Assembly (NCBI RefSeq): GCF_002995495.1
Contig: NZ_PVZV01000008.1
Coordinates: 248,001-312,000, forward strand
Origin: Actinocorallia populi
Lineage (GTDB): Bacteria; Actinomycetota; Actinomycetes; Streptosporangiales; Streptosporangiaceae
Direction of reading: 5' to 3'
DNA length: 64,000 nucleotides
Shown: one piece after another, positions 54,851 through 63,506 of the stretch
Layout: the number at the start of each line of letters is the position of its first letter
Position numbering within the stretch: the first letter of the stretch is position 1
Notes under the pieces: model-generated
What the model saw: the letters and a program-made list of their open reading frames with translations, nothing else
What the model was told of the DNA's origin: nothing
Databases searched by the model: none
Translations under genes and position numbers: made by a program

Positions 54851-57800
54851 ATGGTGTTCCGCCGCCTGCTCGACACCGCCTCACGGGCGCTGCCGTCGTC
54901 CGCCGCCGCGCGCCCGGAAAGGCGGATCCGCCTCCTGCCGGGCCGGGCCGAGATCGCGGTCCGCGGCGCCCACCTGCCCGGTTCGCACGAGATGGCCGCC
55001 CATCTGGAGTCGGCGCTGTCCCGGCTCGAAGGCGTGCGCCGGGTGGAGGTCAACGCCGTGCTGGGCCTGGCCGTGGTCCTCCTCGACGAGGACGCCGCGG
55101 TGATGGCCGACGACCTGCACGAGGTGATCGAGGACGCCGAGACCCGCTACGGGTGGGAGCGGGAGGACTTCTGCGACACCGCGCGCCCGGGGGACGACCA
55201 GGCGATGGCGGTGGAGGCGCTGCTGGCCGGGACCGCCTTCCTGGGCTCCGGCCTGGCTCTGGCGGGGAAGATGGTCCGGGTCCCGGCGCTGCCGCCGATC
55301 GTGCCGACCCTCGTGGCGCTGGCCGACACCACGCCCCAGATCCGCGCGCTGCTGGACCGGGCGGCCGGACGCCGCGTCATCGACACGCTGGCCACCGCGG
55401 GCGGACTGCTCACCCAGTCCATGGCCCAGCAGCCGGTCGGGCTGGCCGTGGAGGGGGTGCAGCGGCTGGTCCGGCTCGCCGAGGCCTACACCCACTGGCG
55501 GGTGTGGAACCAGGGGTTCGAGGCGCTCGACGCGCTGCCCGGCGCCCAGCGGACCCCGGCGCACGCGCGTGCGCCGCGCCCGGCCCCGCTGCCGCCCGGT
55601 CCCGTGGAGCGGCTCGCCGGGCGCATGCCGTACGGGCTGGTCCTGGTGGGCGGGGTGTGGGCGGCGACCCGCAGCCCGCTCCGCGGCCAGGGCGCGCTGC
55701 ACTCGCTGGTGCCCAAGGCCGCGTTCGCCTGCCGCGACGCGTTCGCCGTGCAGTTCACCCGGATCGCCGCGGGCCGGGGCATCCCGGTCGCCGACCCGCG
55801 CGCCCTGCGCAGGCTGGACCGCGTGGACACCGTCGTCATCGACGACGACGCCCTGCGCACCGGCGAGTACGTCCTGGAAGAGATCATCCCCCTGACCGAC
55901 GGCACAAACGGCATGAAAGGCGCAAACGGAACGGGCAGCGCAGGCGGTGCGGGCGGTGCAGGTGGTGCGGGCGGCGCAAATGGCGCGGGTGGCGTGGAAG
56001 GCGCAAGCGGCGCGGGTGGCTCGGGTGGCTCGGGTGCGGGCGGCGCGGACGGTGCGGGTGGCGTGGAAGGCGCAAACGGCGCGGGCGGTGCTGGCGGTGT
56101 GGATCTGTCGGTTCTGGACGCGAGGGCTCGTGCGCTGGTGGACCGGCGGCGTCCCCGGGCCAGGCGGAGCCGGGACGGGTGGTCGGTGGCGCCGTTGCGC
56201 GCCGCCGAGGTGCGGGAGCTGGCCGACGAGCGGGCCAGGGCGTGCGCGGCCCGCGGCAGCGTGCTGGTCGCCCTGCGCGAGAGGGGGCGCACGGTCGCGG
56301 TCCTGGCGCTGGCCGAGGAGCTCGACCCCTTCGGGGAGGTGTTCGTCGCGGCGGCCCGCCGGATCGGCGAGGTCCACCTGGCCGGGCGCGGGCGCGGCCT
56401 GGAGCGGCGGCTGCCGGTGGACGGGCGGCTGCCCGGCTCCGACCTGACCGCCGTGGTCCGCGGCCTCCAGGCCGAGGGCCGGGGGGTGATGCTGCTCTCC
56501 CGGCACCACGGCGAGGCGCTGGCCGCCGCCGACGTGGGGGTGGGCCTGCCCGACAGCGAGGGCGTCCCGCCGTGGGGCGCGCACCTGTTCTGCCGCCTGG
56601 ACGGGGCCTGCCTGGTCACCGACGCGGTCATGGCGGCCCGCGACGCCGCCCGGCGCGGGGTGCGGATCGCGTCGATCGGCTGCGCCACCGCGGCGACCGC
56701 GGCGCTGACCGTCCGGCAGGGCGCCTCCTTCGCCCGCGCCCGGCTGATCATGGACGGCGCCCGCCTGATCGCGCTGGGCACCGGGATCTGGACGGCGGCC
56801 CAGCTCTCGCGGCGGCCCGCGCCCCGCCCCCTGGACCGCACGCCCTGGCACGCCTGGCCGGTCGGCGCCGTCCTGGAGCGGCTGGGCTCGTCCCGGGCGG
56901 GGCTGCCCGAGCCCGAGGCCGAGCGGCGGCGGGCCGAGGCCGTCGCGGAGGAGCCGCCCGAGGAGGCGGGCCTGGTGCGGCGCACCCTCCAGGAGCTCGA
57001 CAACCCGCTCACCCCGGCCCTGGCGACCGGCGCGAGCGTCTCGGCGGTGGTCGGCTCCGTGGTGGACGCCGGGCTGATCGGCGTGGTGCTCGGGATCAGC
57101 GCGGTCATGTCGGGCGTCCAGCGGGTCGCCGCCGACCGCGCCGTGCGCAGGCTGGTGGAGCAGGTCTCGGTCCCGGTGCGGCTGCGCAGGCCGGACGGGG
57201 AGCAGACGGCCGCCGCCGAACGGCTCGTCCCCGGGGACGTGATCATGCTGGCGGCCGGGGACATGGTCCCGGCGGACTGCCGGGTGGTGTGGGCGCAGGG
57301 CCTGGAGGCCGACGAGGCGAGCCTCACCGGGGAGTCGCAGCTGGTCGCCAAGGCGGCCGAGCCGACGATGGCCGGGGCGGTGGCCGACCGGTCCTCCATG
57401 CTCTACCGGGGTACCAACGTCGCCGCGGGCGAGGCGATCGGGGTGGTGGTGGCCACCGGCGCGGGCACCGAGATCGACCGGACCCTCACCCTGGTCACCG
57501 GCACCTCCCGTCCGGGCGGGGTGGAGACCCGGCTGGAGCAGCTCACCAAGGTGACGCTGCCCACCTCGCTGGGCGCGGGCGGCCTGCTGCTGGGCGCGGG
57601 GCTGCTGCGCGGCAGGGGGCTGAGCGCGGTGCTGAACTCGGCGATCGGCCTGGCCGTGGCGGCGGTGCCCGAGGGGCTGCCGTTCGTGGCCACGGCCGCC
57701 GAACTGGCGACGGCGCGGCGCCTGTCCCGCCAGGGGGCGCTGGTCCGCAGCCCCGTCACGATCGAGGTGCTCGGCCGGGTCGACGTGTTGTGCTTCGACA

Positions 57801-59410
57801 AGACCGGCACGCTCACCGAGGGGCGCCTGCGGCTCGGCATGGTCTCCGACGGCAGGGAGAGCCGGCCCGTGGCCGGGCTGACCCCCGGGATGCGCGGTGT
57901 CGTGGCGGCCGCCCTGCGGGCCACGCCCGAGGGGGAGCGGCTGGCGCACCCCACGGACCGGGCGGTGGTCAAGGCCGCCGGAAGGCTGGGCGTGGACCGC
58001 GAGCTGGGCCTGGCGGGCTGGCGCCGGGCCGAGGAGCTGCCCTTCGAGCCGGCCCGCGGCTACCACGCCGCTCTGGGCGAGGGAGGGGAGGGGCCGCGGC
58101 TCAGCGTCAAGGGCTCACCGGAGGTGGTGCTGGAGGCGTGCGCCTTCTGGGCGCCGGAGGGCGAGCCGGAGCCGTTCGACGAGACGGCGCGCAAGAGCGT
58201 GCTCGGGGAGCTGGAGCGGCTGGCCGGGCTCGGGCACCGGGTGCTGGCCGTGGCCGAGGGGCTGGCCCCCCGCGGCGCGGAGCTGCGGGACCTGTGCTTC
58301 CGCGGGCTGCTGGGCCTGGCCGACCCGGTGCGGCCCACCGCCGCCCAGGCCGTGGGGCGGCTGACGGCGGCCGGGATCCGGGTGTGCATGATCACCGGGG
58401 ACCACCCGGCCACCGCCACGGCGATCGCCGACGAGCTCGGCCTGCTCACCGCGGACGCGGCGCGCGACCGGCAGGTGATGACCGGGATGGAGCTCGACGC
58501 CCTGGACGACGGCGCGCTGGCCGGGCGGCTGCCCGAGGCGCACGTCTACGCCCGGATGAGCCCGGCGCAGAAGGTGCGGATCGTGGAGGCGCTGCGCCGG
58601 GCCGGGCACGTGGTGGCGGTCACCGGGGACGGGGCCAACGACGCTCCGGCGATCCGGCTGGCCGACGTGGGCATCGCGCTGGGCACCCGGGCGACCGCGG
58701 CGGCCCGCGACACCGCCGACATCGTGATCGCCGACGACCGGGTCGAGACGATCGTGGCGGCGATCGCCCAGTGCCGCGGCATGTGGAAGTCCACCCGCGA
58801 CGCGCTCGCCGTGCTGCTGGGCGGCAACCTGGGGGAGATCGCCTTCACCGCGGGGGCGGGCCTCCTGCTGGGCGGCAGCCCCCTCAACGTGCGCCAGCTG
58901 CTGCTGGTCAACCTCTTCACCGACCTGCTGCCGGCGATGGCGCTGGCGGTGCGGGCGCCCGGGGAGACCGCCGAGGAGGTCCTGCTGGCCGAGGGGCCTG
59001 AGGCGTCGCTGGGCGAGGTGCTCAACCGCGACATCGCCGCGCGGGCCGTCACGACGGCGCTGAGCGCCCAGACCGCCTGGTTCCTGTCCCGGTTGTGGGG
59101 CACCCGCGGCCAGACCGACACCACGGCCCTGGTGGCGCTGGTCGCCGCCCAGCTCGTGCAGACGCTGCTCGCGGGCGGTCTGCGCAACCCGCTGGTGCCG
59201 GCCGCGTCCCTGGGTTCGCTGGCGGCGCTCGCCGTGGTGGTGCAGACGCCGGGCCTGAGCGGGCTCTTCGGGTGCCGCCCGCTGGGGCCGCACGGCTGGC
59301 TGATCGCGCTGGCCAGCGCGGTGGGCCTGTCGCTGCTGGCGGCCGTCATCGAGCGGTTCTGGAAAGTTCACCCCGACGTCATCTCCCCGACTATCCCTGA
59401 AAGGGGATGA
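54851..59410 (+). CDS. ctpI: CtpI-like P-type cation-transporting ATPase
   Basis: A 1519-residue membrane ATPase, about the size of mycobacterial CtpI and far larger than ordinary P-type ATPases. Residues about 20-75 form a HMA-like domain without CxxC. A degenerate first ATPase half follows, with IDDDALRTGEYVLEEI where DKTGT would be, then a glycine-rich insert (about 351-417). The second half is complete: SLTGESQLVAK, PEGLP in the membrane core, CFDKTGTLTEG (phospho-Asp near residue 982) and GDGANDAPAIRLADVGIAL. The PEGLP motif points to a type-2 (Ca/Mg-like) ion. Substrate unknown. Confidence 0.9.
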   Translation: MVFRRLLDTASRALPSSAAARPERRIRLLPGRAEIAVRGAHLPGSHEMAAHLESALSRLEGVRRVEVNAVLGLAVVLLDEDAAVMADDLHEVIEDAETRYGWEREDFCDTARPGDDQAMAVEALLAGTAFLGSGLALAGKMVRVPALPPIVPTLVALADTTPQIRALLDRAAGRRVIDTLATAGGLLTQSMAQQPVGLAVEGVQRLVRLAEAYTHWRVWNQGFEALDALPGAQRTPAHARAPRPAPLPPGPVERLAGRMPYGLVLVGGVWAATRSPLRGQGALHSLVPKAAFACRDAFAVQFTRIAAGRGIPVADPRALRRLDRVDTVVIDDDALRTGEYVLEEIIPLTDGTNGMKGANGTGSAGGAGGAGGAGGANGAGGVEGASGAGGSGGSGAGGADGAGGVEGANGAGGAGGVDLSVLDARARALVDRRRPRARRSRDGWSVAPLRAAEVRELADERARACAARGSVLVALRERGRTVAVLALAEELDPFGEVFVAAARRIGEVHLAGRGRGLERRLPVDGRLPGSDLTAVVRGLQAEGRGVMLLSRHHGEALAAADVGVGLPDSEGVPPWGAHLFCRLDGACLVTDAVMAARDAARRGVRIASIGCATAATAALTVRQGASFARARLIMDGARLIALGTGIWTAAQLSRRPAPRPLDRTPWHAWPVGAVLERLGSSRAGLPEPEAERRRAEAVAEEPPEEAGLVRRTLQELDNPLTPALATGASVSAVVGSVVDAGLIGVVLGISAVMSGVQRVAADRAVRRLVEQVSVPVRLRRPDGEQTAAAERLVPGDVIMLAAGDMVPADCRVVWAQGLEADEASLTGESQLVAKAAEPTMAGAVADRSSMLYRGTNVAAGEAIGVVVATGAGTEIDRTLTLVTGTSRPGGVETRLEQLTKVTLPTSLGAGGLLLGAGLLRGRGLSAVLNSAIGLAVAAVPEGLPFVATAAELATARRLSRQGALVRSPVTIEVLGRVDVLCFDKTGTLTEGRLRLGMVSDGRESRPVAGLTPGMRGVVAAALRATPEGERLAHPTDRAVVKAAGRLGVDRELGLAGWRRAEELPFEPARGYHAALGEGGEGPRLSVKGSPEVVLEACAFWAPEGEPEPFDETARKSVLGELERLAGLGHRVLAVAEGLAPRGAELRDLCFRGLLGLADPVRPTAAQAVGRLTAAGIRVCMITGDHPATATAIADELGLLTADAARDRQVMTGMELDALDDGALAGRLPEAHVYARMSPAQKVRIVEALRRAGHVVAVTGDGANDAPAIRLADVGIALGTRATAAARDTADIVIADDRVETIVAAIAQCRGMWKSTRDALAVLLGGNLGEIAFTAGAGLLLGGSPLNVRQLLLVNLFTDLLPAMALAVRAPGETAEEVLLAEGPEASLGEVLNRDIAARAVTTALSAQTAWFLSRLWGTRGQTDTTALVALVAAQLVQTLLAGGLRNPLVPAASLGSLAALAVVVQTPGLSGLFGCRPLGPHGWLIALASAVGLSLLAAVIERFWKVHPDVISPTIPERG
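55901..56102 (+). repeat. Glycine-rich coding repeat inside ctpI
   Basis: About 200 bases encode Gly-Ala-Asn-Val triplet-like repeats, including two copies of GAGGVEGA(S/N)GAGG encoded 69 bases apart (55982 and 56051). Codon choice here (AAC, GCA, GGA, AAA, ACA) is less GC-biased than in the flanks. It resembles PGRS-type tracts and probably expands or contracts by slippage. Confidence 0.85.
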
Positions 59411-59455
59411 GCGGGTATAAAAAGGACAAAGGTCGTCTGGAAAGGTTCTCCAACC

Positions 59456-59593
59456 GTGTCCGAATTCCTGTCCTCCCTGCTGAGCAAGGCGCTGATGACG
59501 CTGGTGCAGGCCATCGTCAACGAGCTGGCCGTGATGATCGTCCGCAGCACCTACGCCCGCCACGGCCGGACCGCTCCGGCGATGGCCTTCTGA
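59456..59593 (+). CDS. 45-residue small hydrophobic/amphipathic protein
   Basis: A short ORF from GTG 59456 (AAAGG ten bases upstream) coding for a mostly helical peptide: a hydrophobic stretch LLSKALMTLVQAIVNELAVM followed by a basic turn (VRSTYARHGR) and a hydrophobic end. It lies 45 bases after the ctpI stop in the same direction and just before the convergent lipoprotein gene. No family is recognised; a small membrane-associated partner of the ATPase is possible. Confidence 0.55.
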   Translation: MSEFLSSLLSKALMTLVQAIVNELAVMIVRSTYARHGRTAPAMAF

Positions 59594-59608
59594 GCGTCCC
59601 CTCGGGCG

Positions 59609-60103
59609 TCAGTCCGCGCTCTGCGTGAAGTTCTCCACCCGCCATCCGGCGGCGGTGTGGGCGTTGATCCACAGGTGCGAGGAGCCGCCCTCGTACAGGT
59701 AGTGGCAGCGGTAGGCGTACGAGGCGTCGCCCGCCTCCGAGCCGGGGTCGCAGCCCTCCACCCCGGCGGCGGCCGGCGCGGGGAGCGCGAAGACCTTCGC
59801 CACCGTGTTCGGGCCCGCCGCCTGCAGTGCGGCGTTCCGGTCGCCGGAGCGCCAGGCGGTGATCAGGTGGTCGGCCGCCTCCCGGGCGCTGCCGAAGGTG
59901 ATCCCGGCCGGGGCGGCGGGAGCCGCGGTCTGCGGCGGGGCGGTCGTCCCGGTCTGCGGCGGGGTCCCGGCGTCCGGCGGCGCGGCGGTCGCCGGGGCGG
60001 ACGGGGAGACGGGGACCGAGGTCTCGCCCTTGTCGTTGGGGCCGGGGATGCAGCCGGTCAACACGATCATTCCGGCGGCGGCGAGCGCGAGGACACGTGA
60101 CAC
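59609..60103 (-). CDS. Putative secreted lipoprotein
   Basis: A 164-residue protein with lipobox LTGC (Cys18) after a short signal peptide, a Pro/Ala/Thr-rich linker (to about residue 66) and a compact 95-residue domain with two cysteines (EGCDPGS and YRCHYLY). The pattern of the domain (SAREAADHLITAWRSGDRNA) resembles small extracytoplasmic ligand-binding lipoproteins of actinomycetes, but no named family is certain. The GTG start follows a GGAGGG-like element. Confidence 0.75.
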   Translation of the reverse strand: MSRVLALAAAGMIVLTGCIPGPNDKGETSVPVSPSAPATAAPPDAGTPPQTGTTAPPQTAAPAAPAGITFGSAREAADHLITAWRSGDRNAALQAAGPNTVAKVFALPAPAAAGVEGCDPGSEAGDASYAYRCHYLYEGGSSHLWINAHTAAGWRVENFTQSAD

Positions 60104-60163
60104 GGAGGGCTCTTCTCTTCCGGGGTGCTATGCCTGAGGAGACGCCCTTTTCCCGGGCCGGGT

Positions 60164-61216
60164 TCAGATGAGGATCCGGTCGAGGTCGTAGCCGGCCGGG
60201 CGTTCCAGCTGGGCGTACCCGCAGGACTCGGGGGTGCGGTCGGTCCGCCAGCGCCGGAACCGCACGTTGTGCCGGAAGCGCCGCCCCTCCAGGTGGTCGT
60301 AGGCGACCTCGCAGACCAGTTCGGGGCGCAGCGGGACCCAGGAGAGGTCCTTCTTGCCGGTCCAGCGGGAGACCGCCCCCGGCATGCGCTCCTCCTCGCC
60401 CTGGGTGGCCCAGGACGCCCAGGGGTGCCCGGCGAGCCCCGGCATCCGGTAGGGCGCCAGCAGCTCCACCAGCGCCCTGCGCCGCTCCATCGGGAACGCC
60501 GCCGCCACCCCCACGAACTGCAGCCCGTTCTCGTCCCACAACCCCAGCAGCAGCGAGCCGACGACCGGGCCGCTCTTGTGCCACCGGTACCCGGCCACCA
60601 CGCAGTCGGCGGTCCGCTCGTGCTTGACCTTGAACATCGTGCGCCTGCCGGGCGTGTAGGGGGCGTCCGCCGGCTTGGCGACCACCCCGTCCAGGCCCGC
60701 CCCCTCGAACCGGTCGAACCAGCGCAGGGCCTCGTCCCGGGACGCGGTGATCGAGGTCAGGTGCACCGGGGGGCGGGACCGGCCCAGCGCCCGCGCCAGC
60801 CGCGCCCGCCGCTCGGTGAAGGGCAGCTCCAGGAGGGATTCGCCGTCCAGGGCCAGCAGGTCGAAGGCCACGTAGGAGGCGGGGGTCCGCCGGGCCAGGA
60901 GCGCGATCCGGGACGCGGCGGGATGCACGCGCTGGGCGAGCGCCTCGAAGTCCAGCCTGCCGCCCAGGCGGACGACCACCTCGCCGTCGACGACGCACCG
61001 CTCGGGCAGCTCCCGGCGGAAGGCCTCCACCAGCTCGGGGAAGTACCGGGTGAGCGGCCGCTCGCCGCGGCTGGACAGCTCCACCTCCTCGCCGTCGCGG
61101 AAGACCACGCACCGGAACCCGTCGTACTTGGGCTCGTAGCAGAAATCCCCTTCGGGCAGGGCCGACACGGCCCTGGCCAGCATCGGCGCGACCGGCGGTC
61201 GCAGCGGCAGGTCCAT
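60164..61216 (-). CDS. ATP-dependent DNA ligase (LigC-like)
   Basis: A 350-residue ligase. The adenylation lysine is Lys30 in EPKYDGFR (motif I), followed by SSRGERPLTRYFPEL, VVDGEVVV (motif III), GVVAKPADAPYTPGRR (motif IV) and FKVKHERTADCVV (motif V). An OB-fold domain completes the C-terminus. It is short, like mycobacterial LigC, which acts in auxiliary repair. No Ku gene is in the window. ATG 61216 starts just before the catalytic domain; a longer frame upstream is antisense to the next gene and was not used. Confidence 0.93.
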   Translation of the reverse strand: MDLPLRPPVAPMLARAVSALPEGDFCYEPKYDGFRCVVFRDGEEVELSSRGERPLTRYFPELVEAFRRELPERCVVDGEVVVRLGGRLDFEALAQRVHPAASRIALLARRTPASYVAFDLLALDGESLLELPFTERRARLARALGRSRPPVHLTSITASRDEALRWFDRFEGAGLDGVVAKPADAPYTPGRRTMFKVKHERTADCVVAGYRWHKSGPVVGSLLLGLWDENGLQFVGVAAAFPMERRRALVELLAPYRMPGLAGHPWASWATQGEEERMPGAVSRWTGKKDLSWVPLRPELVCEVAYDHLEGRRFRHNVRFRRWRTDRTPESCGYAQLERPAGYDLDRILI

Positions 61217-61258
61217 GCTCTGATGATGACCGCGGGAGGGCCGCGATAACCTGGGGAA

Positions 61259-61954
61259 ATGAGGCGTCTCCTGCCAGAGCCCGCAGCGGAGGTGGACCCG
61301 TACGAGGAGTACGGGGTGAGCGGCCCCTGGCTGCGGGTGGGCATGGTGGCGAGCCTCGACGGTTCGGTCACCGACGAGGAACGCTGGTCCGACCGGCTGG
61401 GCGGCAGGGCCGACCAGCGGGTCTTTCGCACCCTGCGGGCGCTGGCCGACGGGATCATGGTCGGCGCGGGCACCGTGCGGACCGGCCGGCTCGGCCCGGT
61501 CCGGCTCCCCGCGGAGCTGGCCGCCCGGCGGGGCCGCCCGCCCGCCCCCCTCATCGTGGTCAGCCGCTCCCTCGACCTGGACTTCTCCGCGCCGCTGTTC
61601 ACCGAGGGCCGGCCGATCCTGGTGACGTCCGACGACGCCAGGCCGCCCGCGCACGTGCGCGTCGTCTCGGCGGGCGAGGGCGACGTGGACCTGCCGCTGG
61701 CGCTCCACCGGCTCCAGGGCGAGCACGGCTTCCAGCACCTCCTGTGCGAGGGAGGGCCCGCGCTGGCCACGTCCCTGCTGGCGGACGGCCTCGTCGACGA
61801 GCTCTGCGTCAACATCGCGCCCACCCTGATCGGGACGCGGCACCACACCCGCATGGTCGGCGACCTGGCGCGCCGCGATCTGGCGCTCGACGCCGTCTAC
61901 GCCGACGAGGACGTGCTCTTCCTGCGGTACCTCACGGGCCGTCCGCGCCCATGA
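61259..61954 (+). CDS. RibD-type pyrimidine reductase (DHFR-like)
   Basis: A 231-residue protein with the RibD C-terminal/DHFR-like fold: MVASLDGSVT near residue 30, DGIMVGAGTVRTGRLG, and CEGGPALATSLLADGLVDEL. It should use NADPH to reduce a riboflavin-pathway or similar substrate, but no other rib genes are near. It is divergent from the DNA ligase by 42 bases, and its 3' end overlaps the convergent permease gene by 23 bases. Confidence 0.9.
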   Translation: MRRLLPEPAAEVDPYEEYGVSGPWLRVGMVASLDGSVTDEERWSDRLGGRADQRVFRTLRALADGIMVGAGTVRTGRLGPVRLPAELAARRGRPPAPLIVVSRSLDLDFSAPLFTEGRPILVTSDDARPPAHVRVVSAGEGDVDLPLALHRLQGEHGFQHLLCEGGPALATSLLADGLVDELCVNIAPTLIGTRHHTRMVGDLARRDLALDAVYADEDVLFLRYLTGRPRP

Positions 61955-63506
61955 TCCGGCTCCCGCGGTGCCGCGCCCACCAGCCGAGCGCCGCGGTGCC
62001 CGCCAGGAGCCACGGGACGTTCCCCGGCCAGGTGACGGCGAGCAGCCCCAGGAAGCCGGAGGCGTGCCAGAGGCCCATCTGCAGGAGCGCGCTGTTGCCG
62101 AACGGGGTCTCGAAACCGGACATGACCTGAAGGGGCATCGTGCCCCGGTAGGTGCCGGCGAGCGCCGCGGCGGCGGAGGCGGGCAGGCAGGCCAGCGCCC
62201 AGAGCACCCCCGGGTCCGGGCCGCCGAGCAGCGTGAGGGCCCCGCCCCAGGCCAGCGCCGGCACGGCCGCGACGAGCAGCGGGGTGACGCCGTGCGCGAG
62301 GGCCAGGCCGCCGGGGGAGTGGAGGAAGTAGCGGGCCCGGTCCGGCGAGGAGGCGGAGGCGCGCGCCCCGCCCAGGAGGCCGCCGACCGCCAGGTACATG
62401 CAGAGCGGACCGGCGACGTCGATCAGCACCCGCAGGGAGAGAGGCAGCGCTCCCGGCTCCGCCCGGATGCACAGCAGGGCCGCCCCGAGCAGGAGGAAGG
62501 CCCGGACGAGGGCTGCTCCGTCCCGCAGGATGCTCAGCAGGTCACGCCAGGGCACGAGCAGCCGCGGGTTCCGGGGCGGCCGGAGCGCCGTACGGGGGGA
62601 GAAGTCCGCCCGCCTGGCATTGTCGAGCGAGGCGCGGAACCAGCCGCCTTCGGTGAGCCACAGCCCGGCGCGCACCCCCGACGCGAGCTGCGCGCCGGAA
62701 CGCAGCCCGTGCGGATCGAGCGAGGGCAGCCGTCTGGTCCCGGCCACCGCGGCGGCCAGGGCGAGGGCCGCGAGCAGGGCCAGGGCGGGCAGCCGGTGCC
62801 GGTCGAGGAGCAGCAGCCCCGCCCATCCCCAGGGGCCCGACCACAGGACGGGCTCCGCCGCGTCCGCCGGGACGCGACCCGTCCAGATGAGTCCGGCCAG
62901 CCCCGCCAGCAGGAAGAGGGCGAGATGGAAGAAGGGCCGGAGCCCGTCGAGGATCCTGCCGTCGCCCAGGAGGGTCCCGGCGAAGGAGCCGAACAACCCC
63001 AGCAGCGCCCCGGCGGCGACGGTCTGGACGAGCAGCGGACCCGCCTCGTCGGGCATGGGGAGCACGGTCTGCCACAGGAGCAGGGGGAGCACCAGGCAGC
63101 CGGCGGCCCAGAGCACGGCCGAGAGGCCCGCGGCACGGAGCAGGAACGGCCGCAGCACCGCCTCCCGGGCGAGGGGGAGCGGCAGCACCCAGTCGATGAA
63201 GGCCACGCTCACCCGGACCGGCCCGCGCCAGACGGCGTCCTGCAGCGCGGCCCACAACGCGATGAGCGCCATCGCGACCAGCCCGAGGGGAAGCACGTCG
63301 AGCACCTGCGCGGGAAGGTCCGGCAGCGACGCGGGCTTTCGCAGCGCGTCCCGGACCGCCACCACCACCGGAGGAACGACGAGAAGGACGGCCAGCACCC
63401 CGAAGTACACCTGGTAGGCGAGGTCTCCCCGGTTTCGGGCGGGCCTGGCCCGCCGGACCAGCCGCAGCACCTCCCGGACGGCCGGTTCCGCGACGGCCTC
63501 AGTCAC
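61932..63506 (-). CDS. ABC transporter permease-like membrane protein
   Basis: A 524-residue integral membrane protein with about 12 hydrophobic helices, for example VYFGVLAVLLVVPPVVVAV near the N-terminus. No known permease family is certain. The GTG start at 63506 overlaps the stop of the ATPase gene upstream, and the operon layout supports a two-component ABC exporter. Substrate unknown. Confidence 0.8.
   Translation of the reverse strand: MTEAVAEPAVREVLRLVRRARPARNRGDLAYQVYFGVLAVLLVVPPVVVAVRDALRKPASLPDLPAQVLDVLPLGLVAMALIALWAALQDAVWRGPVRVSVAFIDWVLPLPLAREAVLRPFLLRAAGLSAVLWAAGCLVLPLLLWQTVLPMPDEAGPLLVQTVAAGALLGLFGSFAGTLLGDGRILDGLRPFFHLALFLLAGLAGLIWTGRVPADAAEPVLWSGPWGWAGLLLLDRHRLPALALLAALALAAAVAGTRRLPSLDPHGLRSGAQLASGVRAGLWLTEGGWFRASLDNARRADFSPRTALRPPRNPRLLVPWRDLLSILRDGAALVRAFLLLGAALLCIRAEPGALPLSLRVLIDVAGPLCMYLAVGGLLGGARASASSPDRARYFLHSPGGLALAHGVTPLLVAAVPALAWGGALTLLGGPDPGVLWALACLPASAAAALAGTYRGTMPLQVMSGFETPFGNSALLQMGLWHASGFLGLLAVTWPGNVPWLLAGTAALGWWARHRGSRIMGADGP

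Noticed and set aside
54881-58066. 1061-codon minus-strand ORF antisense to ctpI
   Set aside because: Its residues are the complement of P-type ATPase codons; composition is not protein-like.
60164-61846. DNA ligase with a 210-residue N-terminal extension
   Set aside because: The extension is antisense to the RibD-type gene and unlike a protein; the catalytic domain begins just after ATG 61216.
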